The translations under genes and the position numbers were made by a program. From NCBI GenBank assembly GCA_900552495.1, contig URZY01000011.1, positions 1-53,550 of the forward strand: a DNA stretch of 53,550 bases. The letters are read 5' to 3'. The notes under the pieces were generated by a model. The model made no database searches. It saw only the letters and a program-made list of their open reading frames with translations, and was not told where the DNA came from. Below are positions 1-8,161 of this stretch, one piece after another; position 1 is the stretch's first letter; every line of letters begins with the position of its first letter. This DNA is from an uncultured Mycoplasmatota bacterium. GTDB lineage: Bacteria; Bacillota_I; Bacilli_A; RF39; UBA660.

Positions 1-215
1 CCAATTGCCTTAGGAAGTGAACTTCTGTTTTGTTGAACATAACTTTGTCCGGCTATTTTCAATTGATCTTCGGCGGTTACATAGTGTTCTTCTTTAGCGT
101 CCTGAATAACTTTATTAATACTTACCATAGCTACTACGGATAAAATCCCTAGGATGGTGACAGCGGCCAATACTTCAACTAAAGTGAAGCCCTCTCTATT
201 CTTCTTTTTTTTCAT
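1..215 (-). CDS. Pseudopilin-like surface protein, N-terminal fragment (runs off the window)
   Basis: The first 71 codons of a gene whose 3' part lies outside the window. The start ATG (213-215) follows a GGGAGGAAA ribosome binding site. The N-terminus is a class III prepilin signal: basic MKKKKNREG, then F-T-L-V-E and a hydrophobic stretch, so a prepilin peptidase would cut between G9 and F10, with Glu at +5. The rest (AEDQLKIAGQSYVQQ) is closely similar to the 798-residue protein encoded at 1181-3577, so this is a fourth member of the local family and probably also has a long Ig-like C-terminal part. It has its own consensus promoter. That it is a prepilin-type membrane-anchored protein is well supported; its function is unknown. 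Confidence 0.85.
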   Translation of the reverse strand, partial: MKKKKNREGFTLVEVLAAVTILGILSVVAMVSINKVIQDAKEEHYVTAEDQLKIAGQSYVQQNRSSLPKAI

Positions 216-285
216 ATGTAGTTTCCTCCCATTGCACATAACCGCATATTTATCATATATAGGCTAACTTATTATTTCATATATA

Positions 286-314
286 ATTATATCTAGTACA
301 ATGTCTTTTGTCAA
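286..314 (-). promoter_or_regulatory. Sigma-A-type promoter for the pseudopilin-like gene at 1-215
   Basis: On the minus strand a perfect TTGACA (309-314), a 17-nt spacer and a perfect TATAAT (286-291). The predicted start near 279 gives a leader of about 65 nt. Confidence 0.8.
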
Positions 315-360
315 AGAATAGTTACATGATTCCAATTCTTTTATTGCTTAAATTAATTAA

Positions 361-397
361 GAAAAAAGAGCCCTTATACTACAGGTATATGGGTTCT
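361..397 (-). terminator. Intrinsic terminator after the 407-3577 operon
   Basis: The arms AGAGCCC (367-373) and GGGTTCT (391-397) pair, extended by ATAC/GTAT. On the minus strand the hairpin is followed by a run of T from the A-tract at 362-367. It separates the operon from the promoter at 286-314. Confidence 0.75.
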
Positions 398-406
398 TTT
401 AGGCTT

Positions 407-1171
407 TTAATCCAATGTTACAACATAATATGTGTTGCCAGTTGGGGGTGTACTAATTGTACAATTAGCTTCAACTTTTCCATTTTCATTAAGATATAAT
501 TGGTAACTTAGGTTTTCAATGGTTGGCATTTGAAAAACCTGCTCGTTGATATTTTTATCATAAGAAGCTTCTTGTAATTTAGCATAAACCTTATCTTTAG
601 TTATATTTAACTTAGTAGCTATTTCTTCTTGCGTTAACATCTTCTTAGCCTCTTTATCGTAGAAGCCGATGACATAAGGATTTTCTGTTACTGTATTATT
701 ACATAAATTAACTTTACTGGAAAGCATTGATAACGAAATATATTTATCACTTATATAGCTTATTAACTTAGTAGACACATAGCTATCTTTTAAATACCCC
801 TTATCAATTAATTGATCTTTGCATATCGAACTATTTATATCAGCTTTTTCAGTTTCTTGGTAGTAGGTATCAATCTGTTGATTAAGCTGAGTTACAAAAT
901 CTTGCATTTCTTTAATGTCTGTGTCTAAAGACGCATGGGAATAGATCAGATCTAATACCATGCAGTCTTCATTTACATTTTGACATATCTTAATAACTTT
1001 TTTATCATTCTCTTCAACACCGCTTTTTGTCTTAGATGGTTGAAGTCGTAAATCCGTATTGGAAGCAGATTTGTTATCCCCACTTGGGATAGTAAGCATT
1101 ACAACTCCTGATGATATTAATACAAGTGCAATTATTATAATTATAATATTAATTATTTTTCCTTTTTTCAT
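407..1171 (-). CDS. Single-pass membrane protein, partner of the pseudopilin-like protein
   Basis: A 254-residue protein I do not recognise by name. Residues 8-28 form one membrane anchor; the rest should be extracellular and includes cysteine pairs. The C-terminal part (YVIGFYDKEAKKMLTQEE, about residues 165-183) resembles the 'structure element announced, then TLxE helix' pattern of DUF3298/RsiV-like domains. It aligns by eye with the 241-residue protein at 3724-4449 (MLSLEETKTKLNIT), so the two are paralogues. It starts 9 bp after the stop of the 798-residue pseudopilin-like gene with a good AAGGAGG site, so the two are co-transcribed. Its place behind each surface gene suggests an accessory or assembly role, which is inference. 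Confidence 0.7.
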   Translation of the reverse strand: MKKGKIINIIIIIIALVLISSGVVMLTIPSGDNKSASNTDLRLQPSKTKSGVEENDKKVIKICQNVNEDCMVLDLIYSHASLDTDIKEMQDFVTQLNQQIDTYYQETEKADINSSICKDQLIDKGYLKDSYVSTKLISYISDKYISLSMLSSKVNLCNNTVTENPYVIGFYDKEAKKMLTQEEIATKLNITKDKVYAKLQEASYDKNINEQVFQMPTIENLSYQLYLNENGKVEANCTISTPPTGNTYYVVTLD

Positions 1172-1180
1172 AGTGCCTCC

Positions 1181-3577
1181 TTATCCCTTGCAACTAACGT
1201 TAGCACAGTAACTTCCACTAGAGTTAGTACAGGTTTTATATACATATCCTTTTATACCGCTAGCGCTGACACCATAGTAGAAATTTCCACTTGTCTTAAC
1301 AACATAGAATGTTTCAGCTGTTTTCAGAACCCCAACTACACTACTATTTTTTACATCAGCTGTTTTATGAATATATGTTCCCTGGCGACAATCTTTTACT
1401 TTTTTGCAACCACTTGTATTACTAACACTACAGCATGCTTGTGTATTACAATCAGCTGATTTTGCTTTAGCTTTAGTTCCACAACTTATGCTACTATCAT
1501 AGGCTGATACTAAATTAGCTGTTTTATATTTTTTACCGCCACCACAAGTTTTGCTACATGATGACCAAGCACTATAACTACTTATTACAGTAGATGAACA
1601 GCAAGCTTGGGTATTACATGATTGTGACGAACTATCAGCTCCACAATTTCTGCCATCATATGTACTATATTTTGTTCCGGTTCTTGTTTGCGTTCCGCCA
1701 CCGCATTTTACACTACAAGCTCCATAACTTCCCCATGTTGTTGTAGTTGAAGAACAGCAGTTTTGTGTATTACAAGCTGAACCTCCACTGGCTAAATCCT
1801 TAGAAGAACATCTTTTTGAAGAATCCCATTTTGAATAGGCTAAACGATTGTAAGTTCCACCATTACATTTAGCACTACAAGTAGTACCATCTTTGTAAGT
1901 AACTTCACTACAACAATCTTGTTTATTACAGTCTTGAGATAAACCAGTTGTAACTAAAGCACAACTATTTGTTCTTGTTTGAGTTCCACCACCACAAGTT
2001 TTACTACAAGTAGACCAAGCAGTATATGAATCTGCACCGTCAGATGTAGTTCCTAAACTCTTAACATCTGATCTATTACCAACTTTATCCTCAGCTACTA
2101 CATAGGCATAATATGTTGTACCACATGCTCTTGTAAAACTAGTTGAAGTTGTAAATCCAGAATCAGTTTTTGCTGGTGTTCCAGAGGTTGTTTTTATTAA
2201 ATATAAGTAACGTTTAAAACCGGATTCTTTATCGGCAGAACCACCGGCAAGTGTCTTAATTGAAGCGTTTTTATTAGTTCCACTTACATTCCCAATTGCT
2301 CCGGAAGTTGGAAGTGTTGGGGCTACTTTATCTACTTTGATTGTCACAGCACTTGAATATGCAGAGCAATTTCCTAATTTATCACAAGCACGATATTTTA
2401 TAGTACTTGTTCCTGTTGTTTCAATTGAAGCACTGTCACCGTCTCTATTTTGGATATTTCCAGCAGCGCCATCAATTGTATATTGATATTTATCAAGCCC
2501 TGATCCACTGTCTGTTGAACCACTTGCTTTAGCAAAAACGTTTAATGCTGACCAAGTATTGGCTGTATAACTTGATAGACCTGATATCGTACTTGGTCTA
2601 GTACTATTATTTTGCCACTTGTATGTTTTTATACTTGGAACACTTGGTGGAGTAACATCCACATTTACAGAAACTTTACACGCTGTTTTATTTCCTTCTT
2701 TATCTTCGATAGTTATTGTTCCTACATCTGTTGTTGTTTTAAACGTTTTAGTAAATTCGGCTTTAGTACAACCTACTCCATCACCATCATCACAGCCTAC
2801 TGTTATTGTAACTGGACCCTTAGTCCATGCTTTTGGATTGCTTTTATTATCTACAGTTTTAATAATACAAGTCGGTCCTTGAGTATCTTTATAATCAATT
2901 GTACCAGTTGATTTAGTAGTTGTTAGACCATAAATATTTGTCGCAGTTACAACTACTTTTACTTTTCCTGGCGTATACTTGGCGAGGCTTATAGTTTTTT
3001 GAATACTCTTATCATAATTAGGTAATTGAGTACTTCCACTATTTTTTACCTCTTTACCATCTTTATAAATTATATAACTCCAACTTAGTAGTTTTTCATT
3101 ATCTGATATTTTTATCTCTACAGCTGCTTTTTTTGACTCTTCAGGATCTGTTGTCTCAAGTTCAATTTTAGGAGATCCCTTCTCAAGCGTTTCTTTACTT
3201 GTGTATGTTGGACACTCAAGATATGAAACATATGAATAGTCATTTTGTGAATATTTAAAAACTTGCACATAAGATTTATTAGAGTCACATGGATTATCAC
3301 TGTAATCTTTAATTTCTTTTATGTAATTCTTATCAACTAATGTTTTCATTTGAACTTTAGTTTTTTGACCAATAGCTTTTGGAAGTGCACTTCTGGTTTG
3401 CTGAGTAAAACTTTGACCTGCCATTTTCAATTGGTCTTCAGCCGCAATATAGTGTTCCGCTTTGGCTTTTTGAATAATGTGATTAACACTAACAACTGCT
3501 GTAACTGATAATATTCCCAAAATGGTCACAGCAGCTAGTATTTCAATTAATGTAAACCCTCGATTGTTTTTTCTCAT
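1181..3577 (-). CDS. Pseudopilin-like surface protein with Ig-like, four TSP1-like and an SH3-like domain
   Basis: 798 residues. The N-terminus MRKNNRG|FTLIEILAAVT is a prepilin signal with cleavage after G7 and Glu at +5. Residues about 35-120 resemble the globular start of Gram-positive pseudopilins. Residues about 125-510 are Ig-like repeats with DKTAP-type junctions and cysteine pairs. Residues about 512-716 hold four thrombospondin type 1-like repeats (WSTCSKTCGGGTQTRT and relatives), each closing with C-N-x-Q-x-C-C. The last 80 residues look like an SH3b domain (GVLKTAETFYVV, GIKGYVYKTC). The start follows AGAGGTGAG. TSP1 repeats are common in animal and apicomplexan adhesins and uncommon in bacteria. 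A surface adhesin or fibre subunit exported by a Com/type IV pilus-like system is likely; no prepilin peptidase gene is in the window. Confidence 0.85.
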   Translation of the reverse strand: MRKNNRGFTLIEILAAVTILGILSVTAVVSVNHIIQKAKAEHYIAAEDQLKMAGQSFTQQTRSALPKAIGQKTKVQMKTLVDKNYIKEIKDYSDNPCDSNKSYVQVFKYSQNDYSYVSYLECPTYTSKETLEKGSPKIELETTDPEESKKAAVEIKISDNEKLLSWSYIIYKDGKEVKNSGSTQLPNYDKSIQKTISLAKYTPGKVKVVVTATNIYGLTTTKSTGTIDYKDTQGPTCIIKTVDNKSNPKAWTKGPVTITVGCDDGDGVGCTKAEFTKTFKTTTDVGTITIEDKEGNKTACKVSVNVDVTPPSVPSIKTYKWQNNSTRPSTISGLSSYTANTWSALNVFAKASGSTDSGSGLDKYQYTIDGAAGNIQNRDGDSASIETTGTSTIKYRACDKLGNCSAYSSAVTIKVDKVAPTLPTSGAIGNVSGTNKNASIKTLAGGSADKESGFKRYLYLIKTTSGTPAKTDSGFTTSTSFTRACGTTYYAYVVAEDKVGNRSDVKSLGTTSDGADSYTAWSTCSKTCGGGTQTRTNSCALVTTGLSQDCNKQDCCSEVTYKDGTTCSAKCNGGTYNRLAYSKWDSSKRCSSKDLASGGSACNTQNCCSSTTTTWGSYGACSVKCGGGTQTRTGTKYSTYDGRNCGADSSSQSCNTQACCSSTVISSYSAWSSCSKTCGGGKKYKTANLVSAYDSSISCGTKAKAKSADCNTQACCSVSNTSGCKKVKDCRQGTYIHKTADVKNSSVVGVLKTAETFYVVKTSGNFYYGVSASGIKGYVYKTCTNSSGSYCANVSCKG

Positions 3578-3675
3578 ACACTCACCTCTGATTATAATCG
3601 TACTACTATTTTCGAACTAAAACAATTACTTTTTGATGAAAAATTGAATTTTGTGTAAAAGTGAAGAAAATAAAG

Positions 3676-3701
3676 AAACCACCAGTTTACACCAGTGGTT
3701 T
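3676..3701 (-). terminator. Intrinsic terminator after the 3724-7586 operon
   Basis: AAACCAC (3676-3682) pairs with GTGGTTT (3695-3701). T-rich tracts lie on both sides, so it may work in both directions; on the minus strand it ends the operon whose last stop is at 3724. Confidence 0.7.
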
Positions 3702-3723
3702 TAATTTTTTAAATTCTATATTT

Positions 3724-4449
3724 TTACGATTGTCTTTCTCGGAGCAACGCTTGCATATATTCTTTTAATTCATCAACATAGTATGACACATATAAGTCAC
3801 CTGCTGTATTATAATATATTTTAATATCTGTGTATTCTTCCTTTGTTGTTATTGTAATATTATACTCTAGTGCAAAATTTTCATTGGCACTTTTTATTGC
3901 TGTATGTATATCTTGATTGGTTATATTTAGTTTAGTTTTTGTCTCTTCCAAGCTTAGCATTTTATCATCTTCTATATCGTAAACATAGTTTTCAGACTGA
4001 AATGACTCTTTTTCGTTAGTACAAATATTTATTTTTGTTCTTTTTATGTTTAGAGTTATTACTTTGCCATCGGAATAAGTGTTGTAATCACTTTTTATTC
4101 GAAGACTATTTTGATTAGCAGATGGATTTGTTGCTTGACAACTTGCATCTATAGTTGATTCTTTAGCTATTTTATAGTATTTTTGAGTATTTTCATTTAA
4201 TTCTTTGATGGCTTTTTGAAGAGTGTCGGAATCATAATCATATGATATATCGGCATATAAATCTTCCATTTTATATTCACAATTCTCATCGATACAAGTT
4301 GTTAAGGTAGACGTTTCCTTTATATCATAGCCTTCTAATTTTTTAGGGTTCTTGGTCTTATCAAGTATTTTATTAGTACTTATTAAACCGAGTGCTATTA
4401 GGCCAATGCCTATAACCATTAGTACTATAGGGAATATTTTCTTTTTCAT
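3724..4449 (-). CDS. Single-pass membrane protein, paralogue of the 407-1171 product
   Basis: 241 residues from the ATG at 4447-4449, which has GGAGGCAATAT before it. A longer frame to 4500 would overlap the upstream stop codon and has no ribosome binding site. Residues about 5-25 are a membrane anchor. The extracellular part contains a conserved YVYDIEDDKMLSLEETKTKL segment like that of its paralogue and resembles DUF3298/RsiV-type domains; this assignment is tentative. It follows the 864-residue pseudopilin-like gene by 13 bp. The repeated pairing of this family with pseudopilin-like genes is the best clue to its job. Confidence 0.7.
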   Translation of the reverse strand: MKKKIFPIVLMVIGIGLIALGLISTNKILDKTKNPKKLEGYDIKETSTLTTCIDENCEYKMEDLYADISYDYDSDTLQKAIKELNENTQKYYKIAKESTIDASCQATNPSANQNSLRIKSDYNTYSDGKVITLNIKRTKINICTNEKESFQSENYVYDIEDDKMLSLEETKTKLNITNQDIHTAIKSANENFALEYNITITTKEEYTDIKIYYNTAGDLYVSYYVDELKEYMQALLRERQS

Positions 4450-4462
4450 ATATTGCCTCCTT

Positions 4463-7057
4463 TTAACCTTGGCATTGTGCATATGAACACGTCGTACCAA
4501 TAGGTTCTATGCAATTTGAATATATATAGCCAAATCCAGCTGGCTGATTCCAAGCATAATATCCCTTAATAGTTCCAGATACATATACATACCATCTTCC
4601 ATTTGCTTCTCCTATTTTATAAATTGTTTGGGAATCATTTATATAGCCTTGAAAGCCTCCACTTGATTGGTCGAAAACTGTTGTAATTCCAGAACGGCAT
4701 GTATGGTATTGTGGACATGCGGTTGGATTAGATGTACTGCATGGATTTACTATATGGATTCTAGTACTGCTACTTGCTGAACAGTTTCCGACATTATCGC
4801 ATACTCTAATATAAACATCTTGGTTTCTAATAGCAGAGAAGTTGGTTGTCGTGAATGGTGATTTATTAGAATTAGCATAATCTGTCCAAGAACTATTATC
4901 ATATGAATAGCGCCATTTGGCTAAACCAGACCCTCCTGTATCACTACCAGATAATGTCAAGGCAAATGGACTTGATGTTGCCTTTCCGCCACTAGGATTA
5001 GAAATACTACTAATAGTTGGAGCAGTTTTATCTATTTTAACAGTCTGATTTGCTGGACAAGTTGCTGAGTTTCCAGCCTTATCTTTTACTGTTCCTGGAC
5101 TAGCTGTTGTGGTGTTGGTATTGCTTGAATATGTTTTGCTTGCATTTCCTTTACAACCACTTCCACCAGTATCGCTACATGTTCCAGTTATGGTTCTATT
5201 ACCATTTGTCCAAGTTGTGTTACCTCCGCTTGAAGTACATGTTGGAGCAGTTTTATCAATCTTTACGGTTTGATTTCCTGGACATGTTACTGAATTACCA
5301 GCGTTATCATAAACTGTTCCCGGACTAGCCGTTGTGGTGTTGGTATTGCTAGAATACGTTTTACTAGCATTTCCTTTACAGCCACTTCCTCCTGTGTCGC
5401 TACAAGTTCCGGTTATGGTCCTATTACCATTTGTCCATGTTGCATTTCCACCACTTGAAGAGCATGTTGGAGCTGTTTTATCTATTTTAACAGTTTGGTT
5501 TGCTGGACAAGTTGCTGAGTTTCCGGCATTGTCATAAACTGTTCCAGGACTAGCTGTTGTGGTGTTGGTATTGCTAGAATATGTTTTACTAACATCTTCT
5601 TTACAGCCACTTCCTCCTGTATCACTACAAGTTCCTTTTATAGTTCTATTACCATTAGTCCAAGTTGCATTTCCACCACTTGAAGAACAGGTTGGAGCAG
5701 TTTTGTCTATTTTAACAGTCTGGTTTGCTGGACAAACAACCGAATTTCCTACATTATCATAAACTGTTCCAGGACTTTCTTTTGTAGAGTTGGTATTGGT
5801 TGAATATGTTTTACTAACATCACCTTTACAACCACTTCCATTATCACTACAGGTTCCTTTTATAGTTCTATTACCATTAGTCCATGTGGCGCTTCCACCA
5901 CTTGATGTACATTTTGGAGGGGTATTATCAATTTGAACAGTTCCGGCTGATTTTATTGTTGATTTATTTCCTACCATATCTTCTGCCACAACATAAACTG
6001 TTTCATTTATTTCTGTTGTCCATATTTTATTTACTTCAACTGGGCCTCTCGAACCAGCAGTGAATGATTTTGCCCAATCTGATTTTAAAGAGCTTCCATC
6101 ACTTTTATATGTATAATAAATCTTCTTAACTCCTGATAAGGCATCACTTGCTGTTGCTGATATCGTAACTTGATCTGCCGTCCATTTACCGTTATGACTA
6201 TTTGTTGTCTTATCAATTGTTGGTTTAGTGTTATCTAATCTAACTACTGCTGACTTTTCATATCCGCCACTATAATAGTTTCCATTGGCATCTCTTAGAC
6301 CTTCAGTTCCGGCTGGTCTTACTACTAGATACCATTCTCCATTCTCATTTTGCGGATATTGAACTTTAAATGATAGTTCTTGCACTAGCTCTGTTCTACT
6401 ATTAGTAAATTTCTTAGTTTTAAAAGTTAAACCTGATATATTTGATGGTGTCTTTGTCCAAGCATACTCAACTTGAACATTTTCTTTTAAGCCATAAGGA
6501 TCTCTTATTTTTACAGTTGCATTTAACGCATTTCCTGATGCGTCTTTACCTGTTGTCCAATTAGAATTTACGGATATAGAAATTGTTGGTCCTTCTGTAT
6601 CGGTTCTCGTTCCATCACAAATGTCTTTTTCTAAACTTTCGTTATATATTTCTTTGCCATTTTTATCATTACACTTGATTGATATATCATATAAATAATT
6701 TTCATTGGATTTATATACTCTAACAAATGTAAGAGATGTCTTTTTATCAGCTGCATAAGTATCGCAGGTTGAATTATCAATCTTAATGTCTTTCACAAGA
6801 CTTTTAGCTGATAGAGCTGAGTATGGAATATCATAACATCCACTCGAGTTATTACCAAACATGTCTTTAGAATATGAATCCGTATATAACTTGGCACTAG
6901 ATACGACGGATTCAGCGTATTTTTTATATTTGGTTTTAGCATTTTCAGTTTGAAGATTACTTACCTGTGGTAAAGCAATTACTAAAACTATTCCTAATAT
7001 AGTGATTGCTACTAGTAATTCAACTAAAGTAAAACCTTTGCTATTTAACTTTTTCAT
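4463..7057 (-). CDS. Pseudopilin-like surface protein with tandem Ig-like repeats
   Basis: 864 residues from the ATG at 7055-7057, preceded by GAGAGAGGT; an in-frame start at 7081 overlaps the upstream gene and is not favoured. The prepilin signal MKKLNSKG|FTLVELLVAIT is cut after G8. Residues about 30-160 form a globular head with the conserved SGCYDIPYS segment also present in the 705-residue paralogue. Ig-like units follow, including four near-identical 74-75-residue repeats (about 381-681), each with TWTNGNRTI, a GSGC centre and a KIDKTAP joint. A block shared with the paralogue (WRYSYDNSSWTDYANS) precedes a C-terminal SH3-like segment. It is probably a long surface stalk; the binding partner is unknown. 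Confidence 0.85.
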   Translation of the reverse strand: MKKLNSKGFTLVELLVAITILGIVLVIALPQVSNLQTENAKTKYKKYAESVVSSAKLYTDSYSKDMFGNNSSGCYDIPYSALSAKSLVKDIKIDNSTCDTYAADKKTSLTFVRVYKSNENYLYDISIKCNDKNGKEIYNESLEKDICDGTRTDTEGPTISISVNSNWTTGKDASGNALNATVKIRDPYGLKENVQVEYAWTKTPSNISGLTFKTKKFTNSRTELVQELSFKVQYPQNENGEWYLVVRPAGTEGLRDANGNYYSGGYEKSAVVRLDNTKPTIDKTTNSHNGKWTADQVTISATASDALSGVKKIYYTYKSDGSSLKSDWAKSFTAGSRGPVEVNKIWTTEINETVYVVAEDMVGNKSTIKSAGTVQIDNTPPKCTSSGGSATWTNGNRTIKGTCSDNGSGCKGDVSKTYSTNTNSTKESPGTVYDNVGNSVVCPANQTVKIDKTAPTCSSSGGNATWTNGNRTIKGTCSDTGGSGCKEDVSKTYSSNTNTTTASPGTVYDNAGNSATCPANQTVKIDKTAPTCSSSGGNATWTNGNRTITGTCSDTGGSGCKGNASKTYSSNTNTTTASPGTVYDNAGNSVTCPGNQTVKIDKTAPTCTSSGGNTTWTNGNRTITGTCSDTGGSGCKGNASKTYSSNTNTTTASPGTVKDKAGNSATCPANQTVKIDKTAPTISSISNPSGGKATSSPFALTLSGSDTGGSGLAKWRYSYDNSSWTDYANSNKSPFTTTNFSAIRNQDVYIRVCDNVGNCSASSSTRIHIVNPCSTSNPTACPQYHTCRSGITTVFDQSSGGFQGYINDSQTIYKIGEANGRWYVYVSGTIKGYYAWNQPAGFGYIYSNCIEPIGTTCSYAQCQG
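5014..5914. repeat. Four tandem 222-225-bp repeats inside the 864-residue surface gene
   Basis: The period is 225 bp (75 codons). The copies are highly similar at DNA level; long antisense frames recur with the same 225-bp spacing. The first copy (5' end of the gene, near 5914) is the most diverged and one residue shorter. Copy number is likely to vary by recombination. Confidence 0.85.
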
Positions 7058-7073
7058 AATTACCTCTCTCCTT

Positions 7074-7586
7074 TTAATCACTTATTGTTATAGTGTTTTT
7101 ATCTGCTTCTGTTGATTCTTCTACATAGTAGTCGGTAACAGTCAGTAAAATGTCTTTATTTTCCGCAAATTGAGCTTCATATGGAATGGTTGATTGTTGA
7201 TTTATTCTTTTAATGTAGTAAATACTTTTTGTTTGATTACTGTTTTTATCTGTAAATACTAAGGTAATATATTTGTCTTCAATAATTTGGTTTGAAGTGT
7301 TTTTTATATCAGCAGTTATGTAATATATACCATCTTGTTGGAATACAGTAAGGTTTTCAATGCACAGGCTATCTAGACATTTTGTTTTAGCTAAATTTTC
7401 AGAAGGATTCCTCTTAATATTCAGTATTTTATCAATCTCATCTTGTTTGTTATCCTCTGTTATTTGATTTTCATTCTTACTGTCTTTTTCAGGTTTTGGT
7501 TCTAGAAATAATTTATATCCACCAAAGGCTATTAAACATATTCCAATTGATAAGAGTATTATCCCCACTACTTTCTGAATCTTCAT
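7074..7586 (-). CDS. Single-pass membrane protein with FxLYD-like extracellular domain
   Basis: 170 residues from ATG 7584-7586, with AGGAG nine bases upstream; the GTG two codons earlier is too close to that site. Residues 7-27 are a membrane anchor, then a charged linker. From about residue 78 there is an extracellular beta-domain (IYYITADIKNTSNQIIEDKY) resembling FxLYD/DUF-type domains that carry the pattern 'xNxxxxxxxxxxVxxxxxDxxG'. It is the first gene of an operon with the 864-residue pseudopilin-like gene (stop and next start 16 bp apart). Function unknown; similar in build to the 152-residue protein at 7691-8149. Confidence 0.7.
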   Translation of the reverse strand: MKIQKVVGIILLSIGICLIAFGGYKLFLEPKPEKDSKNENQITEDNKQDEIDKILNIKRNPSENLAKTKCLDSLCIENLTVFQQDGIYYITADIKNTSNQIIEDKYITLVFTDKNSNQTKSIYYIKRINQQSTIPYEAQFAENKDILLTVTDYYVEESTEADKNTITISD

Positions 7587-7609
7587 AATCACACTCTCCT
7601 ATGATTAGA

Positions 7610-7638
7610 ATTTTATCATTATAATTATTTTTTGTCTA
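7610..7638 (-). promoter_or_regulatory. Promoter TAGACA-17-TAAAAT of the 7586-3724 operon
   Basis: TAGACA (7633-7638), 17 nt, TAAAAT (7610-7615) on the minus strand. The same two hexamers with the same spacing lie before the 705-residue gene (10309-10337), so the two pseudopilin operons share a promoter type that departs from consensus in the same positions. Confidence 0.65.
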
Positions 7639-7658
7639 GAAAATAGATTGGAAAATTA

Positions 7659-7692
7659 AAAAAGATGTCATAATAATTTACGACATCTTTTT
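7659..7692 (-). terminator. Intrinsic terminator after the 7691-10279 operon
   Basis: An 11-bp perfect stem, AAAAAGATGTC against GACATCTTTTT, with A/T tracts on both sides. The right arm overlaps the TAA stop codon of the 152-residue protein. Confidence 0.85.
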
Positions 7693-8149
7693 ATTCGTTT
7701 ACGTCTCGAACTTTAAAACTGCTTGCTGTTGAAAGATCTTGCATAACAATTCCAAAAATAACAGTTGATTCTCCTGGCTTTAAAGATTCGATTTCGCTTT
7801 CCATAGTTCCAACTAAGCTACCGTTTGTATCATAAAAGTCTATTTCTATATGCTTATCAGTAATCGTTGCACCGGTTTCATTAAAAACAACGGATGTAAA
7901 ACTAGCATGCTCACTTGGATTAGTAGTAGATAAATGATTTTGGGTATACTTTACACCATTGAAAGTCTGATCGTCTTTTAGTGAAGCGGCTCCTAAATCA
8001 TGATACCCCTCCGCTTCACTAATATAGCCTTCTTCTTCGGTTGGTTTTTTGACTTTTGTATTTTTATTGTAACTCAGAACCGCTCCACCTACAATTAAAC
8101 ATAAGGCTGCGACAATTATAAGTGTAGCCCCAATTATTTTATTTTTCAT
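7691..8149 (-). CDS. Single-pass membrane protein with FxLYD-like domain
   Basis: 152 residues. Residues 6-27 are a membrane anchor. The extracellular half (SFTSVVFNETGATITDKH, then IDFYDTNGSLVGTMESEI) matches the general FxLYD domain shape: a beta-rich domain with D-x-N-G turn and a late 'L-x-P-G-E-S' strand. The ATG at 8149 follows AGAGGTGAAAG. It lies 12 bp behind the 705-residue pseudopilin-like gene and ends in a terminator hairpin, so this two-gene operon repeats the pairing seen downstream. No enzymatic motif is visible. Confidence 0.75.
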   Translation of the reverse strand: MKNKIIGATLIIVAALCLIVGGAVLSYNKNTKVKKPTEEEGYISEAEGYHDLGAASLKDDQTFNGVKYTQNHLSTTNPSEHASFTSVVFNETGATITDKHIEIDFYDTNGSLVGTMESEIESLKPGESTVIFGIVMQDLSTASSFKVRDVNE

Positions 8150-8161
8150 CTTTCACCTCTT

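Noticed and set aside
5107..5762. Plus-strand frames with 225-bp spacing
   Set aside because: They are antisense shadows of the Ig-like repeats, without ribosome binding sites.
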